From Mesorhizobium kowhaii (lineage in GTDB: Bacteria; Pseudomonadota; Alphaproteobacteria; Rhizobiales; Rhizobiaceae): DNA of 64,000 nt. The position numbers were made by a program, and so were the translations under genes. The stretch covers positions 558,001 through 622,000 of the forward strand of contig NZ_MZXV01000032.1 in NCBI RefSeq assembly GCF_003253745.1. Direction: 5' to 3'. Under the pieces are notes generated by a model. That model ran no database searches, had not been told where the DNA came from, and was given only the letters and a program-made list of their open reading frames with translations. Shown piece by piece: positions 54,062 through 62,334 of the stretch (its first letter is position 1; each line of letters opens with the position of its first letter).

Positions 54062-54088
54062 GGCCCGGCGACAGGCCACATCGTGAAA

Positions 54089-54123
54089 AAACGGCGTCGC
54101 GCGAGCGGCGCCGTTTCTTTTTT
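54089..54123 (+). terminator. Terminator after the DUF2852 gene
   Basis: AAACGGCG-TCGC ... GCGG-CGCCGTTT forms a stem of about eleven base pairs with one mismatch (54089-54116), followed by CTTTTTTTG. Confidence 0.88.
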
Positions 54124-54161
54124 GTTCTATTCGTTTTCCTCGAATCGCGTATCGTCCGGCC

Positions 54162-54920
54162 ATGTCTTTCGGCTTCTTCCGCAATCTGACAAAGCCCAAG
54201 CCCGCGCCTGTAGAAGAGCGCGAGCATGTCGTTGCCGGCCGCTCATTGCCGCTCAAGATCGTCGAGAACGACCGCGCAAGGCGGCTGACGCTGCGCATCG
54301 ATTCCGGTGGTCGTGGCCTGCGCATCACCGTGCCACCCGGCCTGCGCCGGGGCGAGGTCGAAAAGTTCCTCGACCGCCATCAGGAGTGGCTGGAACAGCG
54401 GCTGGCCAAGGTGCCCAACCGGCCGCAGGTGCGGCCCGGCATCAAGATCCCGGTGCGCGGCGTGTCGCATCGCATCGTCCATGAGCCCTCGAAACGCGGC
54501 ACCGTCACCGTGTCGCGTGACGAGCGCGGTCCGCTGCTGATCGTGCATGGCGACCGCATACACCTGCCGCGCCGCATCGCCGATTTCCTCAAGCGCGAGG
54601 CCAAGCGCGAGATCGAGAAGCTGGTGGTGAAACACACGCAGGCGCTGGGCAAGCGCGCCAAGGCGATCCGCTTCAAGGACACGTCGAGCCGCTGGGGCTC
54701 CTGCACCTCCGACGGCAATCTGTCGTTTTCCTGGCGCATCATGATGGCGCCGTCGCCGGTCATAAATTACCTCGTCGCGCATGAAGTGGCGCATCTCAAA
54801 GAGATGAACCACGGCCCGAAATTCTGGAAACTGTGCGAGCAGCTCTGCCCGGACACCGAGCGCTGCAAGGCATGGCTGAAGCGCAATGGCGGCGCGCTAC
54901 AGGCGATTGTGTTCGAGTGA
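54162..54920 (+). CDS. YgjP/DUF45-type zinc metallopeptidase
   Basis: A 252-residue protein of the SprT/YgjP-like group. The zinc site is HEVAHLKEMNHGPKFW, giving HExxH plus a third His. The preceding DTSSRWGSCTSDGNLSFSWR is diagnostic for DUF45. The substrate is unknown; eukaryotic and bacterial relatives act in DNA-protein repair or stress. It is preceded by a strong terminator, so it has its own promoter. Confidence 0.88.
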   Translation: MSFGFFRNLTKPKPAPVEEREHVVAGRSLPLKIVENDRARRLTLRIDSGGRGLRITVPPGLRRGEVEKFLDRHQEWLEQRLAKVPNRPQVRPGIKIPVRGVSHRIVHEPSKRGTVTVSRDERGPLLIVHGDRIHLPRRIADFLKREAKREIEKLVVKHTQALGKRAKAIRFKDTSSRWGSCTSDGNLSFSWRIMMAPSPVINYLVAHEVAHLKEMNHGPKFWKLCEQLCPDTERCKAWLKRNGGALQAIVFE

Positions 54921-54923
54921 TTG

Positions 54924-55391
54924 ATGCCTGCGCGTATCGAATACCGCCTGATTGGTAGTGGCTGGGCGATGTGCGATGTTTCGATTGGGGACCTTCAGGC
55001 AACCGTGGCAGCGTCTTATCTGGGCGATGCTCTGAACGAACTGCTTGGCGCGACACTGAATGCGCTGGAAGGCACCAGATATTCGGTCGCACGCTTCTGT
55101 GATGAACCTGGAGAGTACCGCTTTGTCTTGGTTCCACAAGGCGCTTTTATCAGAGTGCAGATACTAGAGTTTTCAAAGCTGTGGTCTGACGAGCCGGATG
55201 AGTTCGGCGAAGTGAAACTTGATGCCATCTGCGGGTTGCGAGAGTTCGCAGAAGCGGTTCTTGATGCCGCTCGCGCGGTTCTGAATACATATGGCATTGA
55301 GGGTTACAAGAAAGAATGGATCCGTCACGAGTTTCCATTGGAGGCCATGAACAATCTGAGCCGCGCGCTGGGAGTGGCGACGCTCCATTGA
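54924..55391 (+). CDS. Hypothetical protein of lower GC content, 155 residues
   Basis: A 155-residue soluble protein (MPARIEYRLIGSGWAMCDVS, YSVARFCDEPGEYRFVLVPQ). No family recognised. The ATG is three bases past the stop of the metallopeptidase gene, without a convincing ribosome site. Base composition is about 50% GC over 55081-55200, against well over 60% in the flanking genes, suggesting a transferred gene. An effector or immunity role is possible but not shown. Confidence 0.68.
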   Translation: MPARIEYRLIGSGWAMCDVSIGDLQATVAASYLGDALNELLGATLNALEGTRYSVARFCDEPGEYRFVLVPQGAFIRVQILEFSKLWSDEPDEFGEVKLDAICGLREFAEAVLDAARAVLNTYGIEGYKKEWIRHEFPLEAMNNLSRALGVATLH

Positions 55392-55447
55392 CAAAGCGCG
55401 CTCTGACCAGAGACCCGCGCACCAGCGTTTTAGCCGGGCTTTAACTG

Positions 55448-55666
55448 TCAGTCGTCATTCGCCGCGTTGAGCTCCTCCGGCCGCAGCCCCTCATCACCGT
55501 GATGCGGCCAGGGCAGGAAGTTGCCGTCGAATTCATCGCCGCCGAAATAGTCGAGCGCGCGATGCGCTTCGGCGCCGTTGAAGGCGGCTTTGTCCATTAG
55601 ATGGGCGATGACCTCGCGCGCCTGCGCGATCTTCTGTCTGAGTTCGGCAACGGTTCTGTCAGCCAT
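55448..55666 (-). CDS. Small acidic hypothetical protein, 72 residues
   Basis: A 72-residue protein (MADRTVAELRQKIAQAREVI, ALDYFGGDEFDGNFLPWPHH). A good ribosome site, GCGGGAGCAAGATC, precedes the ATG. An N-terminal helix is followed by an acidic, aromatic stretch. No family recognised. It diverges from trpF. Confidence 0.68.
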   Translation of the reverse strand: MADRTVAELRQKIAQAREVIAHLMDKAAFNGAEAHRALDYFGGDEFDGNFLPWPHHGDEGLRPEELNAANDD

Positions 55667-55779
55667 GATCTTGCTCCCGCCTTGTATCCCTGTCCTTCAA
55701 TAGGTAGCGCCTTTGGCCTTGCTGGCAAACAGTATGCTTTTTCTCGACTCTTTCCGCTTTTCATGCCAATTCCCGCGCC

Positions 55780-56439
55780 ATGGCGCTCGACATCAAGATT
55801 TGCGGCTTGAAGACCGACGGGGCAATGGCCGCGGCGCTGGCCGGCGGCGCTAGCCATGTCGGGTTTATTTTCTTCGCCAAAAGCCCGCGCTATGTCGAGC
55901 CTGCCGAAGCTGGCCGTCTGCGCGAGGCGGCGCGCGGCAAGGCAAAAGCGGTCGCCGTCACCGTGGATGCCACCGACGCCTTCCTGGATGAGATCGTGGC
56001 AGCGATGCAGCCCGACATGCTGCAGCTGCACGGCTCGGAAACGCCGGAGCGGGTGGCCGAGGTGAAAGCCCGCTACGGCTTGCCGGTTATGAAGGCGCTA
56101 TCGGTCAGCGAGGCCGCCGACCTCGAGCGGCTAAAGCCGTTTATCGGCATTGCCGATCATTTCCTGTTCGACGCCAAGCCGCCTAAGGGCTCTGAGCTGC
56201 CGGGCGGCAACGGCGTGGCCTACGACTGGCGCATCCTCACCGGCCTTGACGCCGGCGTCGATTACATGCTTTCCGGTGGGCTCAACGCCGCCAATATCGG
56301 CGATGCCCTTCGGCTTGCCAACCCGCCCGGAATAGACATTTCCTCCGGCGTGGAAAGCGCGCCGGGTGTCAAGGATCCGGCGCTGATCGAACAGTTTTTC
56401 CGGGCCGTCAGGGCAGCGCGCGACAACCGCGCCGCCTGA
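55780..56439 (+). CDS. trpF: Phosphoribosylanthranilate isomerase
   Basis: A 219-residue TIM-barrel enzyme in tryptophan synthesis. Key motifs are KICGLKTDGAMAAALAGGAS (catalytic Cys), QLHGSETPE, DHFLFDAK (catalytic Asp) and SGGLNAANIGDAL (phosphate binding). It heads the trpF-trpB-trpA group typical of Rhizobiales. Confidence 0.95.
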   Translation: MALDIKICGLKTDGAMAAALAGGASHVGFIFFAKSPRYVEPAEAGRLREAARGKAKAVAVTVDATDAFLDEIVAAMQPDMLQLHGSETPERVAEVKARYGLPVMKALSVSEAADLERLKPFIGIADHFLFDAKPPKGSELPGGNGVAYDWRILTGLDAGVDYMLSGGLNAANIGDALRLANPPGIDISSGVESAPGVKDPALIEQFFRAVRAARDNRAA

Positions 56440-56454
56440 CCGGCTCAAACCAGA

Positions 56455-56499
56455 GCATGTCCCGGAAAAGTGGGAACCGGTTTTCCGACAAGGACATGC
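56455..56499. repeat. Palindromic intergenic repeat between trpF and trpB
   Basis: GCATGTCC ... GGACATGC with the centre GGAAAAGTGGGAACCGGTTTTCC, a GCATG-class element. It occupies half of the gap between trpF and trpB and ends 17 bases before the trpB ribosome site. Confidence 0.85.
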
Positions 56500-56526
56500 C
56501 CCCACATCGAGACCAGGAGATCGGCG

Positions 56527-57777
56527 ATGGACAAGCCGGCGACACCCAATTCCTTCCGCACCGGACCCGACGAACAGGGCATGTTCGGCATTTTCGGTGG
56601 TCGTTTCGTTGCCGAAACGCTGATGCCACTGATCCTCGACCTCGAGCGGCACTGGAACGAGGTCAAGAACGATCCCGATTTCAAGGCTGAACTCACGGAC
56701 CTTTCGACCCACTATGCCGGGCGGCCGTCGAAGCTTTATTTCGCAGAGGGTTTGACGAAGCATCTTCGTGAGGTTTCCTCGGCGAAGGGCCTCGGGGGCG
56801 GCGCCAAGGTCTATTTCAAGCGCGAGGACCTGAACCACACCGGCTCGCACAAGATCAACAATTGCCTCGGCCAGATCCTGCTGGCCAAGCGCATGGGCAA
56901 GAAGCGCATTATCGCCGAGACGGGTGCCGGCCAACATGGCGTGGCTTCTGCCACGGTCGCGGCCCGCTTCGGCTTTCCCTGCGTCGTCTATATGGGCGCG
57001 ACCGACGTCGCTCGCCAAAGCCCCAACGTCTTCCGCATGAAGCTGCTCGGTGCCGAAGTGCGGCCGGTGACCGCCGGCCACGGCACGCTGAAGGACGCCA
57101 TGAACGAGGCGTTGCGCGACTGGGTGACCAATGTCGAGGACACCTATTACCTGATCGGCACCGCCGCCGGCCCGCATCCCTATCCGGAGCTGGTGCGCGA
57201 CTTCCAGTCGGTGATCGGCACCGAGGCGCGCGCGCAGATCCTCGAGCAGGAAGGCCGGCTGCCGGACACCATCATCGCCTGTGTTGGCGGTGGCTCCAAT
57301 GCCATCGGCCTGTTCCATCCTTTCCTCGACGACAAGGAGGTTCGCATCATCGGCATCGAGGCCGGCGGCCGCGGTCTCGACGGCATCGAGCACTGCGCCT
57401 CGATGAACGCCGGTGCGCCAGGCGTGCTGCACGGCAACCGCACCTATCTCTTGCAGAATTCCGATGGGCAGATCATGGACGGGCATTCGATCTCGGCCGG
57501 ACTGGACTACCCAGGCGTCGGCCCGGAGCATTCCTGGCTGCGCGATTCCGGCCGCGTCGAATATGTGCCTATCCTCGACGACGAGGCGCTGGAGGCCTTC
57601 AAGCTGACGACGCGCGTCGAAGGCATCATCCCGGCGCTGGAATCGGCGCACGCCATCGCGCATGCGGTGAAGATCGTTCCGGCCATGGACAAGGACCAGA
57701 TTGTTATCGTCAACCTGTCCGGCCGTGGCGACAAGGACGTGCACACGGTGGCCAGCATGCTGGGCATGGAGATCTGA
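56527..57777 (+). CDS. trpB: Tryptophan synthase beta chain
   Basis: A 416-residue PLP enzyme. The PLP-binding Lys is in [13 protein letters not shown], the phosphate loop is [12 protein letters not shown], and the catalytic Glu is in [11 protein letters not shown]. It converts indole and serine to tryptophan. Start 56527 follows ACCAGGAGATCGGCG. The trpA start codon is three bases past its stop. Confidence 0.97.
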   Translation: MDKPATPNSFRTGPDEQGMFGIFGGRFVAETLMPLILDLERHWNEVKNDPDFKAELTDLSTHYAGRPSKLYFAEGLTKHLREVSSAKGLGGGAKVYFKREDLNHTGSHKINNCLGQILLAKRMGKKRIIAETGAGQHGVASATVAARFGFPCVVYMGATDVARQSPNVFRMKLLGAEVRPVTAGHGTLKDAMNEALRDWVTNVEDTYYLIGTAAGPHPYPELVRDFQSVIGTEARAQILEQEGRLPDTIIACVGGGSNAIGLFHPFLDDKEVRIIGIEAGGRGLDGIEHCASMNAGAPGVLHGNRTYLLQNSDGQIMDGHSISAGLDYPGVGPEHSWLRDSGRVEYVPILDDEALEAFKLTTRVEGIIPALESAHAIAHAVKIVPAMDKDQIVIVNLSGRGDKDVHTVASMLGMEI

Positions 57778-57779
57778 TC

Positions 57780-58619
57780 ATGACCACACGCATCGACCGC
57801 CGCATGGCCAAGCTGAAGACCGAGGGCCGCCCGGCACTCGTCACCTATTTCATGGGTGGCGACCCCGACTACGACACCTCGCTGTCGATCATGAAGGCAC
57901 TGCCTGGAGCAGGCGCCGACGTCATCGAGCTCGGCATGCCCTTCTCCGATCCTATGGCCGACGGCCCGGCGATCCAGGCGGCGGGCTTGAGGGCGCTGAA
58001 AGGCGGCCAGACGCTGGTCAAGACGCTGAAGATGGCGTCGGAGTTCCGGACCGGAGACAATGAAACGCCGATCGTGCTGATGGGCTATTACAATCCGATC
58101 TACATCTATGGCGTCGACCGCTTCCTCAAGGATGCGATCGCCAGCGGCATCGATGGGCTGATCGTCGTCGACCTGCCGCCGGAAATGGACGAGGAACTGT
58201 GCATTCCGGCGCTCAAGGCCGGCATCAACTTCATCCGGCTGGCGACGCCGACCACCGACGACAAGCGCCTGCCCAAGGTGCTGCAGAACACGTCGGGCTT
58301 CGTCTACTATGTGTCGATGACCGGTATCACCGGTTCGGCGCTGGCCGACACCGGCAAGGTGGCGGCGGCGGTGAAGCGTATCAAGGGCCATACCGACCTG
58401 CCCGTCTGCGTCGGCTTCGGCGTCAAGACCGCCGAGCAGGCGCGGGTGATCGGCGCCAACGCCGACGGCGTCGTCGTCGGCACCGCGATCGTCAATGCGG
58501 TGGCCAATGTGCTGGGGCCGAAGGGCGAAAAGACCGCCGACCCGGCCGAAGCCGTTGCCACGCTGGTCAGCGGCCTTGCGCAAGGTGTGCGCTCGGCCCG
58601 CCTTGCTGCTGCCGAATAG
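57780..58619 (+). CDS. trpA: Tryptophan synthase alpha chain
   Basis: A 279-residue TIM-barrel enzyme that splits indole-3-glycerol phosphate. The catalytic Glu and Asp are in [19 protein letters not shown]. The phosphate-binding part is [15 protein letters not shown]. The start is two bases past the trpB stop. Confidence 0.97.
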   Translation: MTTRIDRRMAKLKTEGRPALVTYFMGGDPDYDTSLSIMKALPGAGADVIELGMPFSDPMADGPAIQAAGLRALKGGQTLVKTLKMASEFRTGDNETPIVLMGYYNPIYIYGVDRFLKDAIASGIDGLIVVDLPPEMDEELCIPALKAGINFIRLATPTTDDKRLPKVLQNTSGFVYYVSMTGITGSALADTGKVAAAVKRIKGHTDLPVCVGFGVKTAEQARVIGANADGVVVGTAIVNAVANVLGPKGEKTADPAEAVATLVSGLAQGVRSARLAAAE

Positions 58620-58667
58620 TTTTCCTACCTCTCTTCCCAAATCTTCGTCAGGACAGGAGCCGAAGCG

Positions 58668-59594
58668 ATGAACTGGATCACCAATTACGTTCGCCCGAAG
58701 ATCAATTCGATGCTCGGCCGGCGCACCGATATGCCCGAGAATCTCTGGATCAAGGATCCGGAGACCGGCGAGATGGTGTTCCACAAGGATCTGGAATCCA
58801 ACCAGTTCGTCATTCCGTCCTCCGGCCACCACATGAAGATCTCGGCCAAGGAGCGGCTGAAGTTCTTCTTCGACGACGGCAAATACGAGACCCTGGACAA
58901 CCCCAAGGTCATGCAGGATCCGCTGAAATTCCGCGACGAGAAACGCTATGTCGACAGGCTGAAGGACGCCAAAGCCAAGACCGGCCTCGAAGACGCCATC
59001 ATCAATGCGCTGGGAACCGTCGAAGGCCTGCCGGTGGTGGTGACCGTGCAGGATTTCGCCTTCATGGGCGGCTCGCTCGGCATGGCCGCCGGTGACGCCA
59101 TCGTGCACGGTTTCGAAGTCGCCTTGCAGCGCAAGCGGCCGCTGATCCTGTTTGCCGCGTCCGGCGGCGCCCGCATGCAGGAAGGCATCCTGTCGCTGAT
59201 GCAGCTGCCGCGCACCACGGTTGGTGTCGACCGGCTGAAGGAGGCCGGCCTGCCCTACATCGTCGTTTTGACCAACCCGACCACCGGCGGCGTCACCGCT
59301 TCCTACGCCATGCTGGGCGACGTGCACATCGCCGAACCCGGCGCGCTGATCGGCTTTGCCGGGCCGCGCGTCATCGAACAGACGATCCGGGAAAAACTGC
59401 CGGACGGCTTCCAGCGCTCCGAATATCTGATGGAGCACGGCATGGTCGACATGGTGGTGTCGAGGCTTCAGATGCGCGAAACGATCGCAAGGCTGCTGAA
59501 AATGCTGCTCAAGCTGCCGGAGGAGCAAAGGCCTCTCGAACCGGAAATCCTGCCGCCGGCAACAATTCCGGCCGAGGCACGCCCACAGGCCTGA
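58668..59594 (+). CDS. accD: Acetyl-CoA carboxylase carboxyltransferase beta subunit
   Basis: A 308-residue subunit that with AccA transfers CO2 from biotin to acetyl-CoA. Core motifs are [40 protein letters not shown] and [19 protein letters not shown]. The N-terminal zinc finger of the E. coli protein (four Cys) is degenerate: the corresponding stretch reads [15 protein letters not shown] and [14 protein letters not shown], with no Cys. It lies between trpA and folC, a conserved order in Rhizobiales. Confidence 0.95.
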   Translation: MNWITNYVRPKINSMLGRRTDMPENLWIKDPETGEMVFHKDLESNQFVIPSSGHHMKISAKERLKFFFDDGKYETLDNPKVMQDPLKFRDEKRYVDRLKDAKAKTGLEDAIINALGTVEGLPVVVTVQDFAFMGGSLGMAAGDAIVHGFEVALQRKRPLILFAASGGARMQEGILSLMQLPRTTVGVDRLKEAGLPYIVVLTNPTTGGVTASYAMLGDVHIAEPGALIGFAGPRVIEQTIREKLPDGFQRSEYLMEHGMVDMVVSRLQMRETIARLLKMLLKLPEEQRPLEPEILPPATIPAEARPQA

Positions 59595-59714
59595 CGCGAC
59601 ATTCTTCGCCGCGAAACGCGATTGCGCCATGTCCGTGGCGCGCTGTAGCTTTTTGATTGCCATGGCCATTTCGAAACCGATTCTGGTTCCCGGGCCATGG
59701 GCCAGGATTGCGCC

Positions 59715-61040
59715 ATGACAACGCTTGCCGCCGACCGCGAAATCGAAGCCCTGATGGCGCTTCACCCGAAAGGCTTCGACCTTTCGCTCGACCGCATTTC
59801 GCGGCTGCTGGAGCGGCTTGACAATCCGCAGGACCGGCTGCCGCCGGTGATCCACATTGCCGGCACCAACGGCAAGGGCTCGTGCGCGGCGTTTTCGCGC
59901 GCGCTGCTGGAAGCGGCGGACTACCGCGTCCATGTCCACACCTCGCCGCATCTGGTCAACTGGCACGAGCGCTACCGGCTGGCCGCCGATGGCGGCGGCA
60001 GGCTGGTCGACGACAGGGTGTTCGCCGATGCCATCGCCCGCGTCGCCAGGGCCAATGAAGGCGAGCACATCACCGTCTTCGAGATCCTCACCGCCGTCAC
60101 CTTCCTGTTGTTTTCCGAACACCAGGCCGATGCCGCCATCATCGAGGTCGGGCTAGGCGGCCGTTTCGACGCCACCAACGTCATCAAGGAGCCGGCCGTA
60201 TCGGTGATCATGCCGGTGTCGCTCGACCATGAGGCCTATCTCGGCGACCGTGTCGAACTGATCGCCGCCGAAAAGGCCGGCATCATCAAGCGCGGCTGCC
60301 CGGTGGTCATCGGCGCGCAGGAAAGCGAGACGGCGCTGCAGGTGCTGATCGAGACCGCCGAGCGGCTCGAGTGTCCGACCTTCGTCTACGGCCAGGATTT
60401 CCTCGCTTTCGAGGAGAACGGCCGCATGGTCTACCAGGACGAAGACGGCTTGATGGACCTGCCGCCACCGCGGCTGCCGGGACGCCACCAGTTCGCCAAT
60501 GCGGCGGCGGCGATCGCGGCGGTCAAGGCGGCCGGCTTCGAGATCAGCCATCGCGCTGCCGAAAAGGCGATGATCAATGTCGCCTGGCCCGGCCGCATGC
60601 AGAAGCTGGCGCAGGGCCGGCTGACCGAACTGGCGCCGAAGGGTGCCGACATCTGGCTCGACGGCGGCCACAATCCGGGCGCCGGCGTGGTGATTGCCGA
60701 GGCGCTGGCCGAGCAGGAAGAAAAGAACCCGCGGCCGCTCTTCCTCATCTCGGGCATGATCAACACCAAGGACCAGAGCGGCTATTTCCGCGCCTTCAAG
60801 GGCCTCGCCCGGCATGTCTACACGGTGCCAGTGAGCCTCAGCGACGCCGGCGTGCCGAACGATGAACTGGCGGTCCGCGCGACGGAAGCCGGGCTGACGG
60901 CCGAGCCGGTGAGTTCCGTCGCCAGCGCGCTGATGCTGCTGCGCGACACCTGGGACGGTCCGGCGCCGCGCATCCTGATCGGCGGTTCGCTTTATCTGGC
61001 CGGCGCGGTGCTGGCCGAGAACGGCACGCCCCCGACCTGA
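59715..61040 (+). CDS. folC: Folylpolyglutamate synthase / dihydrofolate synthase
   Basis: A 441-residue ATP-dependent ligase that adds glutamate to folates. The ATP-binding loop is HIAGTNGKGSCAAF, and the second signature is DGGHNPGAG. Start 59715 was preferred; an in-frame ATG at 59697 would add six residues, and neither has a clear ribosome site. It follows accD by 120 bases. Confidence 0.93.
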   Translation: MTTLAADREIEALMALHPKGFDLSLDRISRLLERLDNPQDRLPPVIHIAGTNGKGSCAAFSRALLEAADYRVHVHTSPHLVNWHERYRLAADGGGRLVDDRVFADAIARVARANEGEHITVFEILTAVTFLLFSEHQADAAIIEVGLGGRFDATNVIKEPAVSVIMPVSLDHEAYLGDRVELIAAEKAGIIKRGCPVVIGAQESETALQVLIETAERLECPTFVYGQDFLAFEENGRMVYQDEDGLMDLPPPRLPGRHQFANAAAAIAAVKAAGFEISHRAAEKAMINVAWPGRMQKLAQGRLTELAPKGADIWLDGGHNPGAGVVIAEALAEQEEKNPRPLFLISGMINTKDQSGYFRAFKGLARHVYTVPVSLSDAGVPNDELAVRATEAGLTAEPVSSVASALMLLRDTWDGPAPRILIGGSLYLAGAVLAENGTPPT

Positions 61041-61074
61041 GGTCGGCTTTCGGCGATCACCGCAAGGAGCAGTC

Positions 61075-61494
61075 ATGATCAAGGTCAAGCAGGTCGCTCA
61101 CGTCTGCATCTTCGCGAATGATCTGGAGGTGACGCGACGCTTCTATCGCGATGTCCTCGGCATGGACACCCAATTCAATTTCCTGCGTGACGGCAAGATT
61201 TTCGGGTTCTACCTCGATTGCGGCGGTCGGAGCCACGTCGAGGTGTTCCAGAAGGACGGGGCCAGCTACAGCGACCTGAACCAGATCAACCACTTCTGCC
61301 TGGAAGTGGAAAACATCGACGCAGCGATCGCCCATATCAGGTCGAAGGGCGTCGATGTCACGGCAAAGAAGCTCGCCTGCGATGATACTTACCAGGCCTG
61401 GATTCGCGACCCCAACGACGTGAAGATCGAGCTGTTCGAGTATACCGAAAAAAGTGCGCAATTCGCCGGAGGCGATCGTATCGCCGACTGGTAG
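61075..61494 (+). CDS. VOC-family (glyoxalase/bleomycin resistance fold) protein
   Basis: A 139-residue single-domain metalloenzyme-fold protein (HVCIFANDLEVTRRFYRDVL, NHFCLEVENIDAAIAHIRSK, RDPNDVKIELFEY). His and Glu residues at the usual metal positions are present. Substrate unknown. Start follows GCAAGGAGCAGTC. Confidence 0.83.
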   Translation: MIKVKQVAHVCIFANDLEVTRRFYRDVLGMDTQFNFLRDGKIFGFYLDCGGRSHVEVFQKDGASYSDLNQINHFCLEVENIDAAIAHIRSKGVDVTAKKLACDDTYQAWIRDPNDVKIELFEYTEKSAQFAGGDRIADW

Positions 61495-61523
61495 TCGCGC
61501 CTGCCGCCTGATGGCCTTCGCGG

Positions 61524-61805
61524 CTACTTCAGTTCGATCTCGATGAAGGCGTATTCGCCCTCATTGGCGTTGATGACGTCGTGTTCGACGCCCTCCTTGC
61601 GGAAATAAGGCGCGCCCTTATTCATCTCGGCGAAGGATTCGCCGTCCTTGGTCAACAGCTTCACCGTGCCGTCCATCAGCGGCACGACCACATAGTCATG
61701 GCCATGGCGGTGCCAGCCGGTGTTGTCGCCCGGCTGGAAGCGGTACTCGGTGACAATGACGCGCTCATTGTCGATGAAGACGGTGGCCTTGGCGGATCCG
61801 GTCAT
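61524..61805 (-). CDS. Small cupin-domain protein
   Basis: A 93-residue cupin. Metal ligands are in NTGWHRHGHDYVVVPLMDG and a later His in EGVEHDVINANEG. Start 61805 follows AAGCAGGAGAACGCT; the longer frame runs back through the trxA terminator and was rejected. Function unknown; single cupins often bind sugars or act as dioxygenases or sensors. Confidence 0.8.
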   Translation of the reverse strand: MTGSAKATVFIDNERVIVTEYRFQPGDNTGWHRHGHDYVVVPLMDGTVKLLTKDGESFAEMNKGAPYFRKEGVEHDVINANEGEYAFIEIELK

Positions 61806-61890
61806 AGCGTTCTCCTGCTTCTGCTGCCAACAGAAGACATGGAGTGCGCAGATGTGAGGGCCAGAGCGGCCCACCGATGACGCCAACAAA

Positions 61891-61913
61891 AAGCCCGGCG
61901 CGAGGCCGGGCTT
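61891..61913 (-). terminator. Terminator after trxA
   Basis: AAGCCCGGC (61891-61899) and GCCGGGCTT (61905-61913) form a nine-base stem; on the minus strand it is followed by TTTGTTGG. It lies 23 bases past the trxA stop. Confidence 0.9.
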
Positions 61914-61935
61914 GATATCAGGAATTTCAGACGGA

Positions 61936-62259
61936 TCAGGCGAGGCTGCCGTTGATCCAGTGCGACAGCGCGGTCTTGGGTGCTGCGCCAACCTTCATGT
62001 CGGCCACTTCGCCACCCTTGAAGATCATCAGCGTCGGGATCGAGCGCACGCCGAACTGCGCCGCGAGTTCTGGATTCTCGTCGATGTTCAGCTTGGCGAT
62101 CTTCACCTTGGCGCCAAGTTCGGTGGCGATGTCTTCGAGCGCGGGAGCGATCATCTTGCAGGGACCGCACCATTCCGCCCAGAAATCGACGACGACCGGT
62201 ACGCTGGCGTTAAGCACATCGGCCTGGAAATTGCTCTTGTCGACCTTGACGGTGGTCAT
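61936..62259 (-). CDS. trxA: Thioredoxin 1
   Basis: A 107-residue cytoplasmic thioredoxin with the active site [13 protein letters not shown] (Cys31, Cys34) and the cis-proline region [12 protein letters not shown]. It reduces protein disulfides and supports ribonucleotide reductase and methionine sulfoxide reductases. Start 62259 follows GAAAGGATTTTCCGC. It lies 75 bases after addA, the order usual in Rhizobiales. Confidence 0.96.
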   Translation of the reverse strand: MTTVKVDKSNFQADVLNASVPVVVDFWAEWCGPCKMIAPALEDIATELGAKVKIAKLNIDENPELAAQFGVRSIPTLMIFKGGEVADMKVGAAPKTALSHWINGSLA

Positions 62260-62334
62260 GCGGAAAATCCTTTCGAAAGTTTTTGTCGCACCAAATGTGG
62301 TGGTGATCGTGCCCTTCTTCAAGCAGGTGTTGTG

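Noticed and set aside
57507..60122. An 871-codon open frame on the minus strand opposite trpB, trpA, accD and folC
   Set aside because: It is antisense to four well-supported genes; its His/Arg/Asp-rich composition is that of a GC-driven shadow frame.
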